Shown piece by piece: positions 1 through 5,295 of a stretch of DNA of 5,295 bases; position 1 is the first letter of the stretch; each line of letters opens with the position of its first letter. The stretch is from Candidatus Eiseniibacteriota bacterium (GTDB lineage Bacteria > Eisenbacteria > RBG-16-71-46 > JAGVPR01). The stretch covers positions 1-5,295 of the forward strand of contig JAGVPR010000001.1 in NCBI GenBank assembly GCA_020052115.1, in the 5' to 3' direction. The translations under genes were made by a program, and so were the position numbers. The notes below the pieces were generated by a model. It searched no databases, was not told the origin of the DNA, and worked only from the letters and a program-made list of their open reading frames with translations.

Positions 1-1
1 C

Positions 2-49
2 GACGTGAACGGTGCGGAGTTCGGTTACAAGCAGAACTATGTCGTGTAG
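2..49 (+). CDS. 3' end of an upstream gene, product unknown
   Basis: Only the last 15 codons and a TAG stop (47-49) are inside the window. This frame reads DVNGAEFGYKQNYVV, a plausible C-terminus. The frame of the next gene reads Arg/Cys-rich over the same bases, as a shadow frame would. The stop lies two bases before the ATG of the next gene, so the two are probably co-transcribed and coupled. The downstream genes make this likely to be another tail or virion gene, but the fragment is too short to assign a family. Confidence 0.5.
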   Translation, partial: DVNGAEFGYKQNYVV

Positions 50-51
50 CG

Positions 52-2067
52 ATGGCCGAAGCCAGAATCAGCCAGGAGGCGCTCGAAGTTCTCCGAACGA
101 ATGACGCCGGGGCTCGCCTATCACAGCATGCGATTGAGGTCCTTCGGGTAAACGGGCGCGGTGCTCTCGTTTCACAGAACGCGATCGAGATACTCCGGCT
201 GTCTATTCTAGGCTCTCGGATCTCGCAAGACGCGGTTGAGGTGCTTCGGCTATCCATTCTAGGCGCTCATCTCTCTCAGGCAGCGATCGAAGTTCTTCGC
301 ACGAGTGGTCAAGGCGCTCACCTTTCTCAGACTGCAATCGAAGTCCTTCGCACCAGCGGCCAAGGAGCCCATGCATCGCAGCTCGCGATAGAGGTCCTCA
401 GAAACAGCACGCTCGGTGCCCACCTATCGCAAGTGGCGTTTGAAGTCCTGCGGGGCGGCGGCACCCGCGGTGCTCGGCTGACGGATGCAGCGATCGAGGT
501 GCTTCGCACGAATGTAGCGGGCGGTGGAGATCCATCGACCTACGTCTGGCCGTTCGAGCCCTCCTGGGATCATCCTGTCATCGAGCGCTACGGATTCAAG
601 ACGGATCTGCGCGGCCCGGCACGCGATGGAACGGAGCAACGGGCACTGCTCCGAGAGACGCCGAGCGGATCGATCGCTTTCACGAGCATCCTGAGCGAGC
701 GCGAGATGGCGCACGCATCAGTGCTCATCTACGGTGCGAAGTACCGGCGCTTCACCGTCCCACTCTGGCAGCACAGGACGCCGCTTCTGGCTGAGGCGGC
801 ATACGGGAGCGCATACCTGGCAATTGAGACGGCGACGCGGCCCTTCCGTTCCGGCGAGCGTGTCTGTCTCTGGCGCGATTCCTTCACCTTCGAGACCGCT
901 GTAGTCGATTCCGTCTTGCCGAATGGTCTCACGCTGAGTCAGCCGCTCAGCCGAACGTGGCCTGCCGGCGTGACGGCGGTCGTGCCGGTGACCATCGGCA
1001 TGCTTCCAGATGACGCCGCGCTCGATTGGCTCGGGCTGGCTGCAGGTCAGATCGACGTCGAGTTCGCCGTGCCGGCGTTCTATTCCATGACGTTGAGCCC
1101 CATGCCGAAGATCGGAGGCTACTCAGTCATCTGGCTTTTCGATCCGCACATTCGGCAGACGAGTGCCGCAGCCCGCGTGCGCGCATGTCTCGCGTGGGCT
1201 GTGGCACAAGCAGAGAATCCCGCGGCGCTCGTGGTCGGTGGCGACATGCTCGATGGAGGCTACGGCACCGGAGCGAATTTCAAGACCTGGGTGCGCGATC
1301 CTGCCGGGGGAAACCTCCCGAGCTTGATTCCGATCGTGCCGTGTGCTGGCAACTGGGACACCGAGGAAGAGTGGCTCGTTCCTGACGAGGGCACCTCGCC
1401 TGATCCATTCGTGACACTCAAGGCGAATTATCCCGATCTGTTTGGCGCGAGCACGTGGTACACCTGGGATCACGAGTCGCTGCGGATCATCATCGTGAAC
1501 AACCTGAGCGATTACTTCGACCAAACGAACCAGCGCACGGCCTACGCTAACTGCAATCCGCCTGGCTACCGCAATCAGGTGAACCCCGACTTCGCAGGGA
1601 TCACGATTCCAGGCTCGCCACAACGGCTCTGGCTCGATTCGGTCTCGGGTTCAAGCCATCTCTGGAAGATCGTAGTGGCGCACCGCGGGCTCTGGGCGCC
1701 GTTCGACTCTGACCCTCGGAAGCTCAACCGCGACGCGCGGGTGCCGATCCTCGCGGCAATCACAAACGGGGTTTCACAGGTCTCGACGGGAGACATTCAT
1801 GTTGCATTCCATGCTGGCCCAGTGAACGGCGCGCACATCTTCGGTCTGGCGGGCGGCTACGCTGGACGCGATATCGACCTACAGGTCCTGGCCGATGACG
1901 GCGTGCCGTGTCTGTGGGCTCAAGGCAAGGACGGTGATTGGGACCGGGTACAGATCGCAACTCAGTATTTCGACGGTGATGCCTCGTACCTCACCGTGTT
2001 CGAAGTCAGCGACGATACGCCGGCGGGCGCAGTTGTGTACGCGGCCACGCTGAACCGAAACGCATGA
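52..2067 (+). CDS. Phage tail appendage-like protein: SQ/EVLR repeats, tail domain and metallophosphoesterase-like domain
   Basis: This 671-residue protein has three parts. Residues 4-157 are nine tandem copies of a 17-residue unit, A-[RHL]-x-S-Q-x-A-[IVLF]-E-[VI]-L-R-x4-G. Residues about 164-345 (from WPFEPSW through EQRALLRETP and FTVPLWQ) look like a phage tail structural domain and resemble the next gene product. Residues about 355-671 follow the calcineurin-like metallophosphoesterase order: D364-P-H366, G397-D398-M-L-D401, G433-N434-W435-D436, A543-H544-R and G580-D581-I-H583. The usual GNH(D/E) and GHxH motifs are here GNWD and GDIH, so two canonical histidines are missing while most metal ligands remain. 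No signal peptide or membrane segment is seen. The ATG at 52 is chosen because repeats begin three residues later; a Shine-Dalgarno site is weak or absent, suggesting coupling to the upstream stop. Its place in a tail operon suggests a virion part that contacts the cell surface. Activity on a phosphate-containing envelope polymer is inference. Confidence 0.8.
   Translation: MAEARISQEALEVLRTNDAGARLSQHAIEVLRVNGRGALVSQNAIEILRLSILGSRISQDAVEVLRLSILGAHLSQAAIEVLRTSGQGAHLSQTAIEVLRTSGQGAHASQLAIEVLRNSTLGAHLSQVAFEVLRGGGTRGARLTDAAIEVLRTNVAGGGDPSTYVWPFEPSWDHPVIERYGFKTDLRGPARDGTEQRALLRETPSGSIAFTSILSEREMAHASVLIYGAKYRRFTVPLWQHRTPLLAEAAYGSAYLAIETATRPFRSGERVCLWRDSFTFETAVVDSVLPNGLTLSQPLSRTWPAGVTAVVPVTIGMLPDDAALDWLGLAAGQIDVEFAVPAFYSMTLSPMPKIGGYSVIWLFDPHIRQTSAAARVRACLAWAVAQAENPAALVVGGDMLDGGYGTGANFKTWVRDPAGGNLPSLIPIVPCAGNWDTEEEWLVPDEGTSPDPFVTLKANYPDLFGASTWYTWDHESLRIIIVNNLSDYFDQTNQRTAYANCNPPGYRNQVNPDFAGITIPGSPQRLWLDSVSGSSHLWKIVVAHRGLWAPFDSDPRKLNRDARVPILAAITNGVSQVSTGDIHVAFHAGPVNGAHIFGLAGGYAGRDIDLQVLADDGVPCLWAQGKDGDWDRVQIATQYFDGDASYLTVFEVSDDTPAGAVVYAATLNRNA
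61..522 (+). repeat. Nine tandem 51-bp coding repeats (17-residue SQ/EVLR unit)
   Basis: Units begin at residues 4, 21, 38, 55, 72, 89, 106, 123 and 141 of the protein starting at 52. Eight are 17 residues long and the eighth has 18. The Ala, Glu, Leu and Arg of A-x-E-x-L-R are invariant in all nine. Ser-Gln is kept in eight, and the last has Thr-Asp. Copies 5 (265-315) and 6 (316-366) differ at one residue of 17 but at about 10 of 51 bases, mostly in third positions. The array is therefore kept by selection on the protein rather than being a fresh DNA duplication. Similar S/T-Q...EVL repeats occur in other phage virion proteins (from memory); their fold and role are not known to me. Confidence 0.92.
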
Positions 2068-2070
2068 GGA
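2066..2070 (+). promoter_or_regulatory. Ribosome binding site for the gene at 2075
   Basis: GAGGA overlaps the TGA stop (2065-2067) of the preceding gene and lies four bases before the ATG at 2075. A TTG at 2072 in the same frame would leave only one base of spacing, so the ATG is the better start. Confidence 0.55.
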
Positions 2071-2074
2071 TTTG

Positions 2075-2692
2075 ATGATCTGGAAAGGTTACGACGTCCT
2101 CGAGATCGATCCTGATCGGATCGGCCCCATTGCAGATTCGATGGATCGCAAGCTCGTGATCCTCGATACGGCCACGGGCCAGCAGACGACGGAGGCGCCG
2201 ACGCTGGCGCCAGCACCCGTGCGACCGTTCACGTGGACCGCCATAGGACGGAGCGAGATCGCCGAGCTTCTGGCCTTTCGAGAGGCTCGATTCGGACGGC
2301 TTGCGCCATTCTGGTTCCCATCGTGGCAGTCGGATCTGTCACTCGCGGATTCGGCTGCGCAGGGAGCACCGTCTCTCACGTTGCGGCTCGTCCGCTACGG
2401 TGAACTGGTGTTTCCCGTCTCCAGTGCGCGGCGCCACATCGCCATCTATGCCACCGGACAGCCGGTCTCCTATCACGAAATCACGGCCACCTCGAACCCC
2501 GGCGACGGTCTCACCGAGATGATCCAGATCTCGCCGGCGGCGGTCTCAATACTTCCGCTGGCCTCGACGCGGATTTCGTTCCTACGCTTCTGCCGCCTCG
2601 AGCAAGATGAGATGGAGGTGCAGTTTCTCTCGCTGCGCACCGCGCGAGCCGAGATCCGCTTGCGCGAGCTTCCTAACGAGGTGCCTGAATGA
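2075..2692 (+). CDS. Phage tail structural protein, related to the middle domain of the preceding protein
   Basis: A 205-residue protein without a signal peptide or membrane segment. From about residue 50 it has a pattern familiar from small tail proteins of siphoviruses: a Trp-rich segment, a GRLAPFWFPSWQSDL motif, alternating beta-strand-like stretches, and a C-terminal block SFLRFCRLEQDEMEVQF followed by an R-E-L-P ending. The middle domain of the protein encoded at 52-2067 has the same order of elements (WT.I/FTSI, PxW, a strand-rich core, then a vEF/vQF segment), so the two may share a fold. It sits directly before the tail hub gene and overlaps it by ATGA, which points to a tail-tip or distal-tail role. 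I cannot give a family name. The tail assignment rests on motif resemblance plus context. Confidence 0.7.
   Translation: MIWKGYDVLEIDPDRIGPIADSMDRKLVILDTATGQQTTEAPTLAPAPVRPFTWTAIGRSEIAELLAFREARFGRLAPFWFPSWQSDLSLADSAAQGAPSLTLRLVRYGELVFPVSSARRHIAIYATGQPVSYHEITATSNPGDGLTEMIQISPAAVSILPLASTRISFLRFCRLEQDEMEVQFLSLRTARAEIRLRELPNEVPE
2678..2683 (+). promoter_or_regulatory. Ribosome binding site for the tail hub gene at 2689
   Basis: GAGGTG lies five bases before the ATG at 2689 and inside the end of the preceding gene. Together with the ATGA stop/start overlap (2689-2692) it supports both this start and translational coupling. Confidence 0.6.
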
Positions 2693-3489
2693 GCTACGAG
2701 CAGCTTGAAGAGTCCACTGCGCAGGGCATGCCGGTGGAGTGCTATCTCTTCTCCGATGGGGTCACTCTGTGGTGCTACACATCGGCCGACCGTCCGATCA
2801 CGCTTCCTTCGGGAACCTACGAGCCGGCCATCGTCTCGCGCGGCGAGCGAGCCTACTCCGGCGAGGATGGCTCGGGCGGACTCGATGTTCACCTCGCGCG
2901 GTTCGACCCGGTCGTTGCCCCCTTCGTTCGATTCCTGCCGCAGGCGCCTCTCGGACTCGTGATCTATCGCGCGCACCGCGGAGCCGAGTACGATCCGCGG
3001 CCCATTTTCACCGGCACAGTGCGTCAGGTCGCATTCAAAGACTCCGAGGTCACGCTGACGTGCGTGCCGGTGACGCGGCACTTCGAGCGGAACTTTCCGC
3101 GGCTCTCTTTCGGCCGGACGTGTAACTGGGCGGTCTACTCGACGTCGTGCGGCGTGGATCCGGACGCGTTCAAGGTCACGGCGCCGGTCGACAACGTCAT
3201 CGGGCTTGACCTCGTCATCGACGCTCTGATTTCCGTTCCCTCTGGAACCTACGATGGCGGCTGGGTCCAGCGAGCGAACGGCGAGCGGCGCTACATTGTG
3301 CGGCAGGTGACGCGCGTTATTACGCTCATGAGCCCGTTCAGCGATCTGCAGCCTCCGGAGATCGTAACCCTGCATCCCGGTTGCGCCGGCAGCGAGGAAG
3401 TCTGCAGCGGTACGTTCGACAACCTGCCGCGGCATCTCGGGTTCTCGACGATCCCAACGCGGAATCCACACCGAGGGAGGATCGGCTGA
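2689..3489 (+). CDS. DUF2163/BR0599-family tail-tip hub protein (gpL-like), likely iron-sulfur
   Basis: This 266-residue protein has the layout of DUF2163 plus Phage_BR0599 tail proteins. An N-terminal beta-rich hub part spans about residues 15-135, including LPSGTYEPA, a GLDVHLARFDP segment and IFTGTVRQVAF. A C-terminal part has four conserved cysteines, C145 and C154 in CNWAVYSTSCGVD and C232 and C239 in HPGCAGSEEVC, followed by FDNLPRHLGF. Related tail-tip proteins, lambda gpL and the hub of the Rhodobacter capsulatus gene transfer agent, bind an iron-sulfur cluster with such cysteines; cluster binding here is inference from the same spacing pattern. The hub normally links the distal tail ring to the central J-like protein, which fits its place immediately before the J-like gene. 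It overlaps both neighbours (ATGA at its start, TGATG at its end). The length is normal for the family. Confidence 0.88.
   Translation: MSYEQLEESTAQGMPVECYLFSDGVTLWCYTSADRPITLPSGTYEPAIVSRGERAYSGEDGSGGLDVHLARFDPVVAPFVRFLPQAPLGLVIYRAHRGAEYDPRPIFTGTVRQVAFKDSEVTLTCVPVTRHFERNFPRLSFGRTCNWAVYSTSCGVDPDAFKVTAPVDNVIGLDLVIDALISVPSGTYDGGWVQRANGERRYIVRQVTRVITLMSPFSDLQPPEIVTLHPGCAGSEEVCSGTFDNLPRHLGFSTIPTRNPHRGRIG
3473..3480 (+). promoter_or_regulatory. Strong ribosome binding site fixing the start at 3489
   Basis: GAGGGAGG lies eight bases before the ATG at 3489, the best Shine-Dalgarno match in the window. It decides against an in-frame ATG at 3381, which would add 36 Arg-rich residues buried in the hub gene. 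Confidence 0.75.
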
Positions 3490-4907
3490 TGGCCTTCTGG
3501 ATTACAGCAGCAATGTGGATCGGGAGCTTTATAATCGGGCAGCTCCTTAAGCCGAAGCTCCCGAAGCCGTCAGCCTCAGGCATCAGCGACATCGACATTC
3601 CCACGGCGACCGAGGCGCGTGCGATTCCGATCGTTTACGGAACATGCCTTGTGAAAGACCCAAACGTGCTTTGGTATGGCGATCTGTCAACGGACGAGAT
3701 CTACGCGGGCCGGCCTGAGTTCGGATTCACCTACTTCCTCGGGCTGCATTACGGGATCTGCATGGGCCCAGTTGACGTCCTGCAGAACATTTGGTTCGAC
3801 GAGAAGCTGCCGAACCCAGACCCGGGCACGCCGCACACGGAATTTCCTGTCTCGGGCTCAAGTCCGTCCGAGCTTCTGGTGCAGGACAACGATCTATTCG
3901 GTCGCTGGGACCAAGAGGGAGGGCCGGGCGGTTACATCAACTTCTACTGGGGCGAGGACGACCAGCCTGCTGACACATACCTCGCGGCGCAGATGGGAAC
4001 CGCCAGGCCACGCTATCCAGGGTTGTGTCACGCGGTGTTTCGTAGCTACCGAATCGGGAATGCGCCCAACTGCTATCCCGTCGCTTTCGAGCTCACGCGG
4101 TGGTCAAACGATCTTGGCCTTCCCGGCACCACGTGGAGGATCAACTGGTACGATGCGAACCCCGCGTGCATTCTCTATGACATCCTGACCGACGCGCGTT
4201 ACGGTCTCGGGATTTCTCCAGGTCTGATTGATGTTGCAGCGTTTCAGGCGGCGGGAGCCACGCTTTACGCTGAGAGTCTCGGGATGTCCGTGCTCGTCGA
4301 GAGCCAGAGACCAGCGCGCGATATGATCGAGGACATCCTCCGTCACATCGATGGGGTCATCTTCACACACCCGGCCTCAGGGCTCATCACGATCGCGCTC
4401 GCCAGGGCCGACTACGATCCGAACACGGTGCTCGTTCTGGATGGGAGCTGCATCGAGTCGCTTGAGTTGACCCGGCCCTCATGGGAAGACCTGCGAAACG
4501 TCGTCCGGGTCTACTACACCGACCCGGAGGACTTCTACCGCGAGGGGACTCTGGAGCTGAAGGAGCTCGCCAGCATCGGCGCCACCGGCGAGATGAGCGT
4601 CGAGGACATTCAGTATCTCGGCTTCCGCGATGAGGCCACGGCGCGGGCGGCTGGACTCCGGGCCTTGAAGATCCTCTCGTATCCCCTTGCGCGCCTCACG
4701 GTGAAAGCGAACATGAAGGCGCAGTCGCTCATGCCCGCGAGCGTGTTCAAGCTCAACTGGCCAGAGCTGGGGATCTCAGGGATGATCTGCCGGGTGACGC
4801 GGGATGGAAGCGGAACGCTCACCGACGGGATGCGGACCATCGAGGCGGTCGAGGATATCTTCTCCATCCACCTCACGAGCTACGCGGCGTCACCTCTTGG
4901 CAGCTGA
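3489..4907 (+). CDS. gpJ-like phage tail hub/baseplate protein (Phage-tail_3 type)
   Basis: A 472-residue protein. Residues 1-20 form a hydrophobic segment followed by a Lys/Pro linker (KPKLPKPS), a common N-terminus in this tail family. Residues about 37-66 carry the signature P-T-A-x-E-A-R-x-I-P-I-V-Y-G-T...N-V-L-W-Y-G-D. Next comes a YFLGLHYGICMGPVD segment, then a YDILTDARYGLGIS segment near residue 230. From about residue 275, DMIEDILRHIDGVIFTHPASG through RPSWEDLRNVVRVYY and MICRVTRDGSGTLTDGM to EDIF matches the hub-type domain of 'putative phage tail protein' families shared with lambda gpJ and gene-transfer-agent gp15. Such proteins form the central hub of the tail tip. It is much shorter than lambda gpJ (about 1130 residues) and ends soon after the hub domain, so it lacks an obvious receptor-binding extension. 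The TGATG overlap indicates coupling to the hub gene. The family call is confident; the fine role is inferred. Confidence 0.85.
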   Translation: MAFWITAAMWIGSFIIGQLLKPKLPKPSASGISDIDIPTATEARAIPIVYGTCLVKDPNVLWYGDLSTDEIYAGRPEFGFTYFLGLHYGICMGPVDVLQNIWFDEKLPNPDPGTPHTEFPVSGSSPSELLVQDNDLFGRWDQEGGPGGYINFYWGEDDQPADTYLAAQMGTARPRYPGLCHAVFRSYRIGNAPNCYPVAFELTRWSNDLGLPGTTWRINWYDANPACILYDILTDARYGLGISPGLIDVAAFQAAGATLYAESLGMSVLVESQRPARDMIEDILRHIDGVIFTHPASGLITIALARADYDPNTVLVLDGSCIESLELTRPSWEDLRNVVRVYYTDPEDFYREGTLELKELASIGATGEMSVEDIQYLGFRDEATARAAGLRALKILSYPLARLTVKANMKAQSLMPASVFKLNWPELGISGMICRVTRDGSGTLTDGMRTIEAVEDIFSIHLTSYAASPLGS

Positions 4908-4944
4908 TTGACTAGTTCGTCGGAGAGTCTGTCCGATGCAGCTG
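4901..4944. terminator. Inverted repeat at the convergent junction, possible bidirectional terminator
   Basis: An inner stem pairs 4918-4924 (CGTCGGA) with 4932-4938 (TCCGATG) around a seven-base loop, with one G-T pair. The flanking CAGCTG copies at 4901-4906 and 4939-4944 can also pair, leaving an 11-base bulge on the left. It lies where two convergent genes end only four bases apart, as a shared terminator might. There is no T-run on either side, so it is not a canonical intrinsic terminator, and it overlaps coding sequence of both genes. Confidence 0.22.
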
Positions 4945-5295
4945 GATCGCTGAGTTCACAATGAGAGCGACGCCGGTAAGAGAGATCCCGCCACCCACTC
5001 CGATCAGCGCCCAGTTGTCCCCTGGGCCATCGCGGCCAATGCGTTCTTCCCGATCGATCCCAGCCCAAATCATCATGGGACCGCCTACTATTCCAGCGAA
5101 CCCAAGGATCAGTCCGGATACGGCTCCCAAGCGTTCGTGCTGGACGATGGCTCGGCCTTCGATCGGCGCTTGCTGTGAGGTGCTCGCGAGCAGATCAGGA
5201 GCGATCAGTCCCAGCTTGGTCGCTGACGTTGGAACCAGGGGATCGGCCGCCTCGGCGTGCAACTCATGCGAGATGCAGCTTGCCAACAAAATGAG
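4912..5295 (-). CDS. Putative lipoprotein with two membrane segments, 5' end cut off by the window edge
   Basis: The reading frame is open to the right edge, so the start is outside the window. Inside the window it begins LILLASC, which looks like the end of a signal peptide with an L-A-S-C lipobox; the TGC codon is at 5275-5277. A TTG at 5289 could be taken as a start, but it would cut through this signal sequence. The mature part would be about 121 residues: an Ala/Ser/Pro-rich stretch of about 45, a first hydrophobic segment (LGAVSGLILGFAGIVGG..., about 5058-5132), a charged loop (DREERIGRDGPGD), a second hydrophobic segment (WALIGVGGGISLTGVALIV..., about 4939-5013) and a short polar tail. 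I do not recognise the family. It converges on the tail operon with four bases between stop codons. It could be a host gene next to a prophage, or a phage-borne accessory gene expressed separately from the late operon. Confidence 0.65.
   Translation of the reverse strand, partial: LILLASCISHELHAEAADPLVPTSATKLGLIAPDLLASTSQQAPIEGRAIVQHERLGAVSGLILGFAGIVGGPMMIWAGIDREERIGRDGPGDNWALIGVGGGISLTGVALIVNSAIQLHRTDSPTN

Noticed and set aside
61..522. CRISPR-like or regulatory direct repeat array
   Set aside because: Repeats are contiguous without unique spacers, diverge at silent sites and encode a clear protein repeat in one frame.
1308..1314. GGGAAAC heptamer in the right phase (G GGA AAC) for -1 ribosomal frameshifting
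   Set aside because: A shift would end the protein at 1385, in the middle of the phosphoesterase domain, and no downstream function or clear stimulatory structure was seen. It is probably chance.
1123..1623. Minus-strand open frame of 166 codons opposite the phosphoesterase domain
   Set aside because: Composition is shadow-like and it lies within a coding region with conserved motifs on the other strand.
2473..3471. Long minus-strand open frame (332 codons) opposite the hub gene
   Set aside because: It is very Arg-rich with no coherent domain pattern and lies opposite a well-recognised tail hub gene. It is a typical antisense shadow in GC-rich DNA.
3381..3488. Upstream in-frame ATG extending the J-like protein by 36 residues
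   Set aside because: The extension is Arg-rich, overlaps the conserved end of the hub gene, and bypasses the strong GAGGGAGG site before 3489.
3676..4188. Plus-strand open frame of 170 codons inside the J-like gene
   Set aside because: It is Ser/Thr/Arg-rich, fully nested in a recognised tail gene in another frame, and has no domain features.

Overview
The window is part of a long-tailed (siphovirus-like) phage or prophage tail module. It has high GC, densely packed genes and stop/start overlaps. I cannot name the host from sequence. GC-rich DNA, Shine-Dalgarno-type starts and a DUF2163/BR0599-type tail hub gene suggest a GC-rich Gram-negative bacterium, and the hub family is well known from proteobacterial phages and gene transfer agents. 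The partial lipoprotein gene at the right edge also fits a Gram-negative setting.

Layout, left to right. (1) The last codons of an upstream + strand gene end at 49. (2) 52-2067 encodes a 671-residue multidomain protein: nine tandem 17-residue SQ/EVLR repeats, a tail-structure-like middle domain, and a C-terminal calcineurin-like metallophosphoesterase domain. Two canonical active-site histidines of that domain are replaced. (3) 2075-2692 is a small tail structural protein that resembles the middle domain of the previous gene. (4) 2689-3489 is a DUF2163/BR0599 tail-tip hub protein with four cysteines placed as in iron-sulfur tail-tip proteins (lambda gpL, gene transfer agent hub). (5) 3489-4907 is a short gpJ-like baseplate hub protein with a Phage-tail_3-type C-terminal part. 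(6) Four bases after it, on the opposite strand, is the 3' end of a gene for a putative lipoprotein with two membrane segments; its start lies beyond the right edge.

Genes 1-5 form one co-directional, probably translationally coupled operon that would build the tail tip: hub (2689), J-like hub/spike (3489), an accessory structural protein (2075) and an appendage that may carry enzyme or receptor-binding activity (52). No operon promoter is visible, because transcription enters from the left. The convergent lipoprotein gene could be a host gene, marking an element boundary, or a phage 'moron' such as a superinfection-exclusion lipoprotein; the sequence does not decide this. There is no stretch over 300 bases without a gene. 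The most unusual item is the repeat/tail-domain/phosphoesterase fusion at 52-2067.
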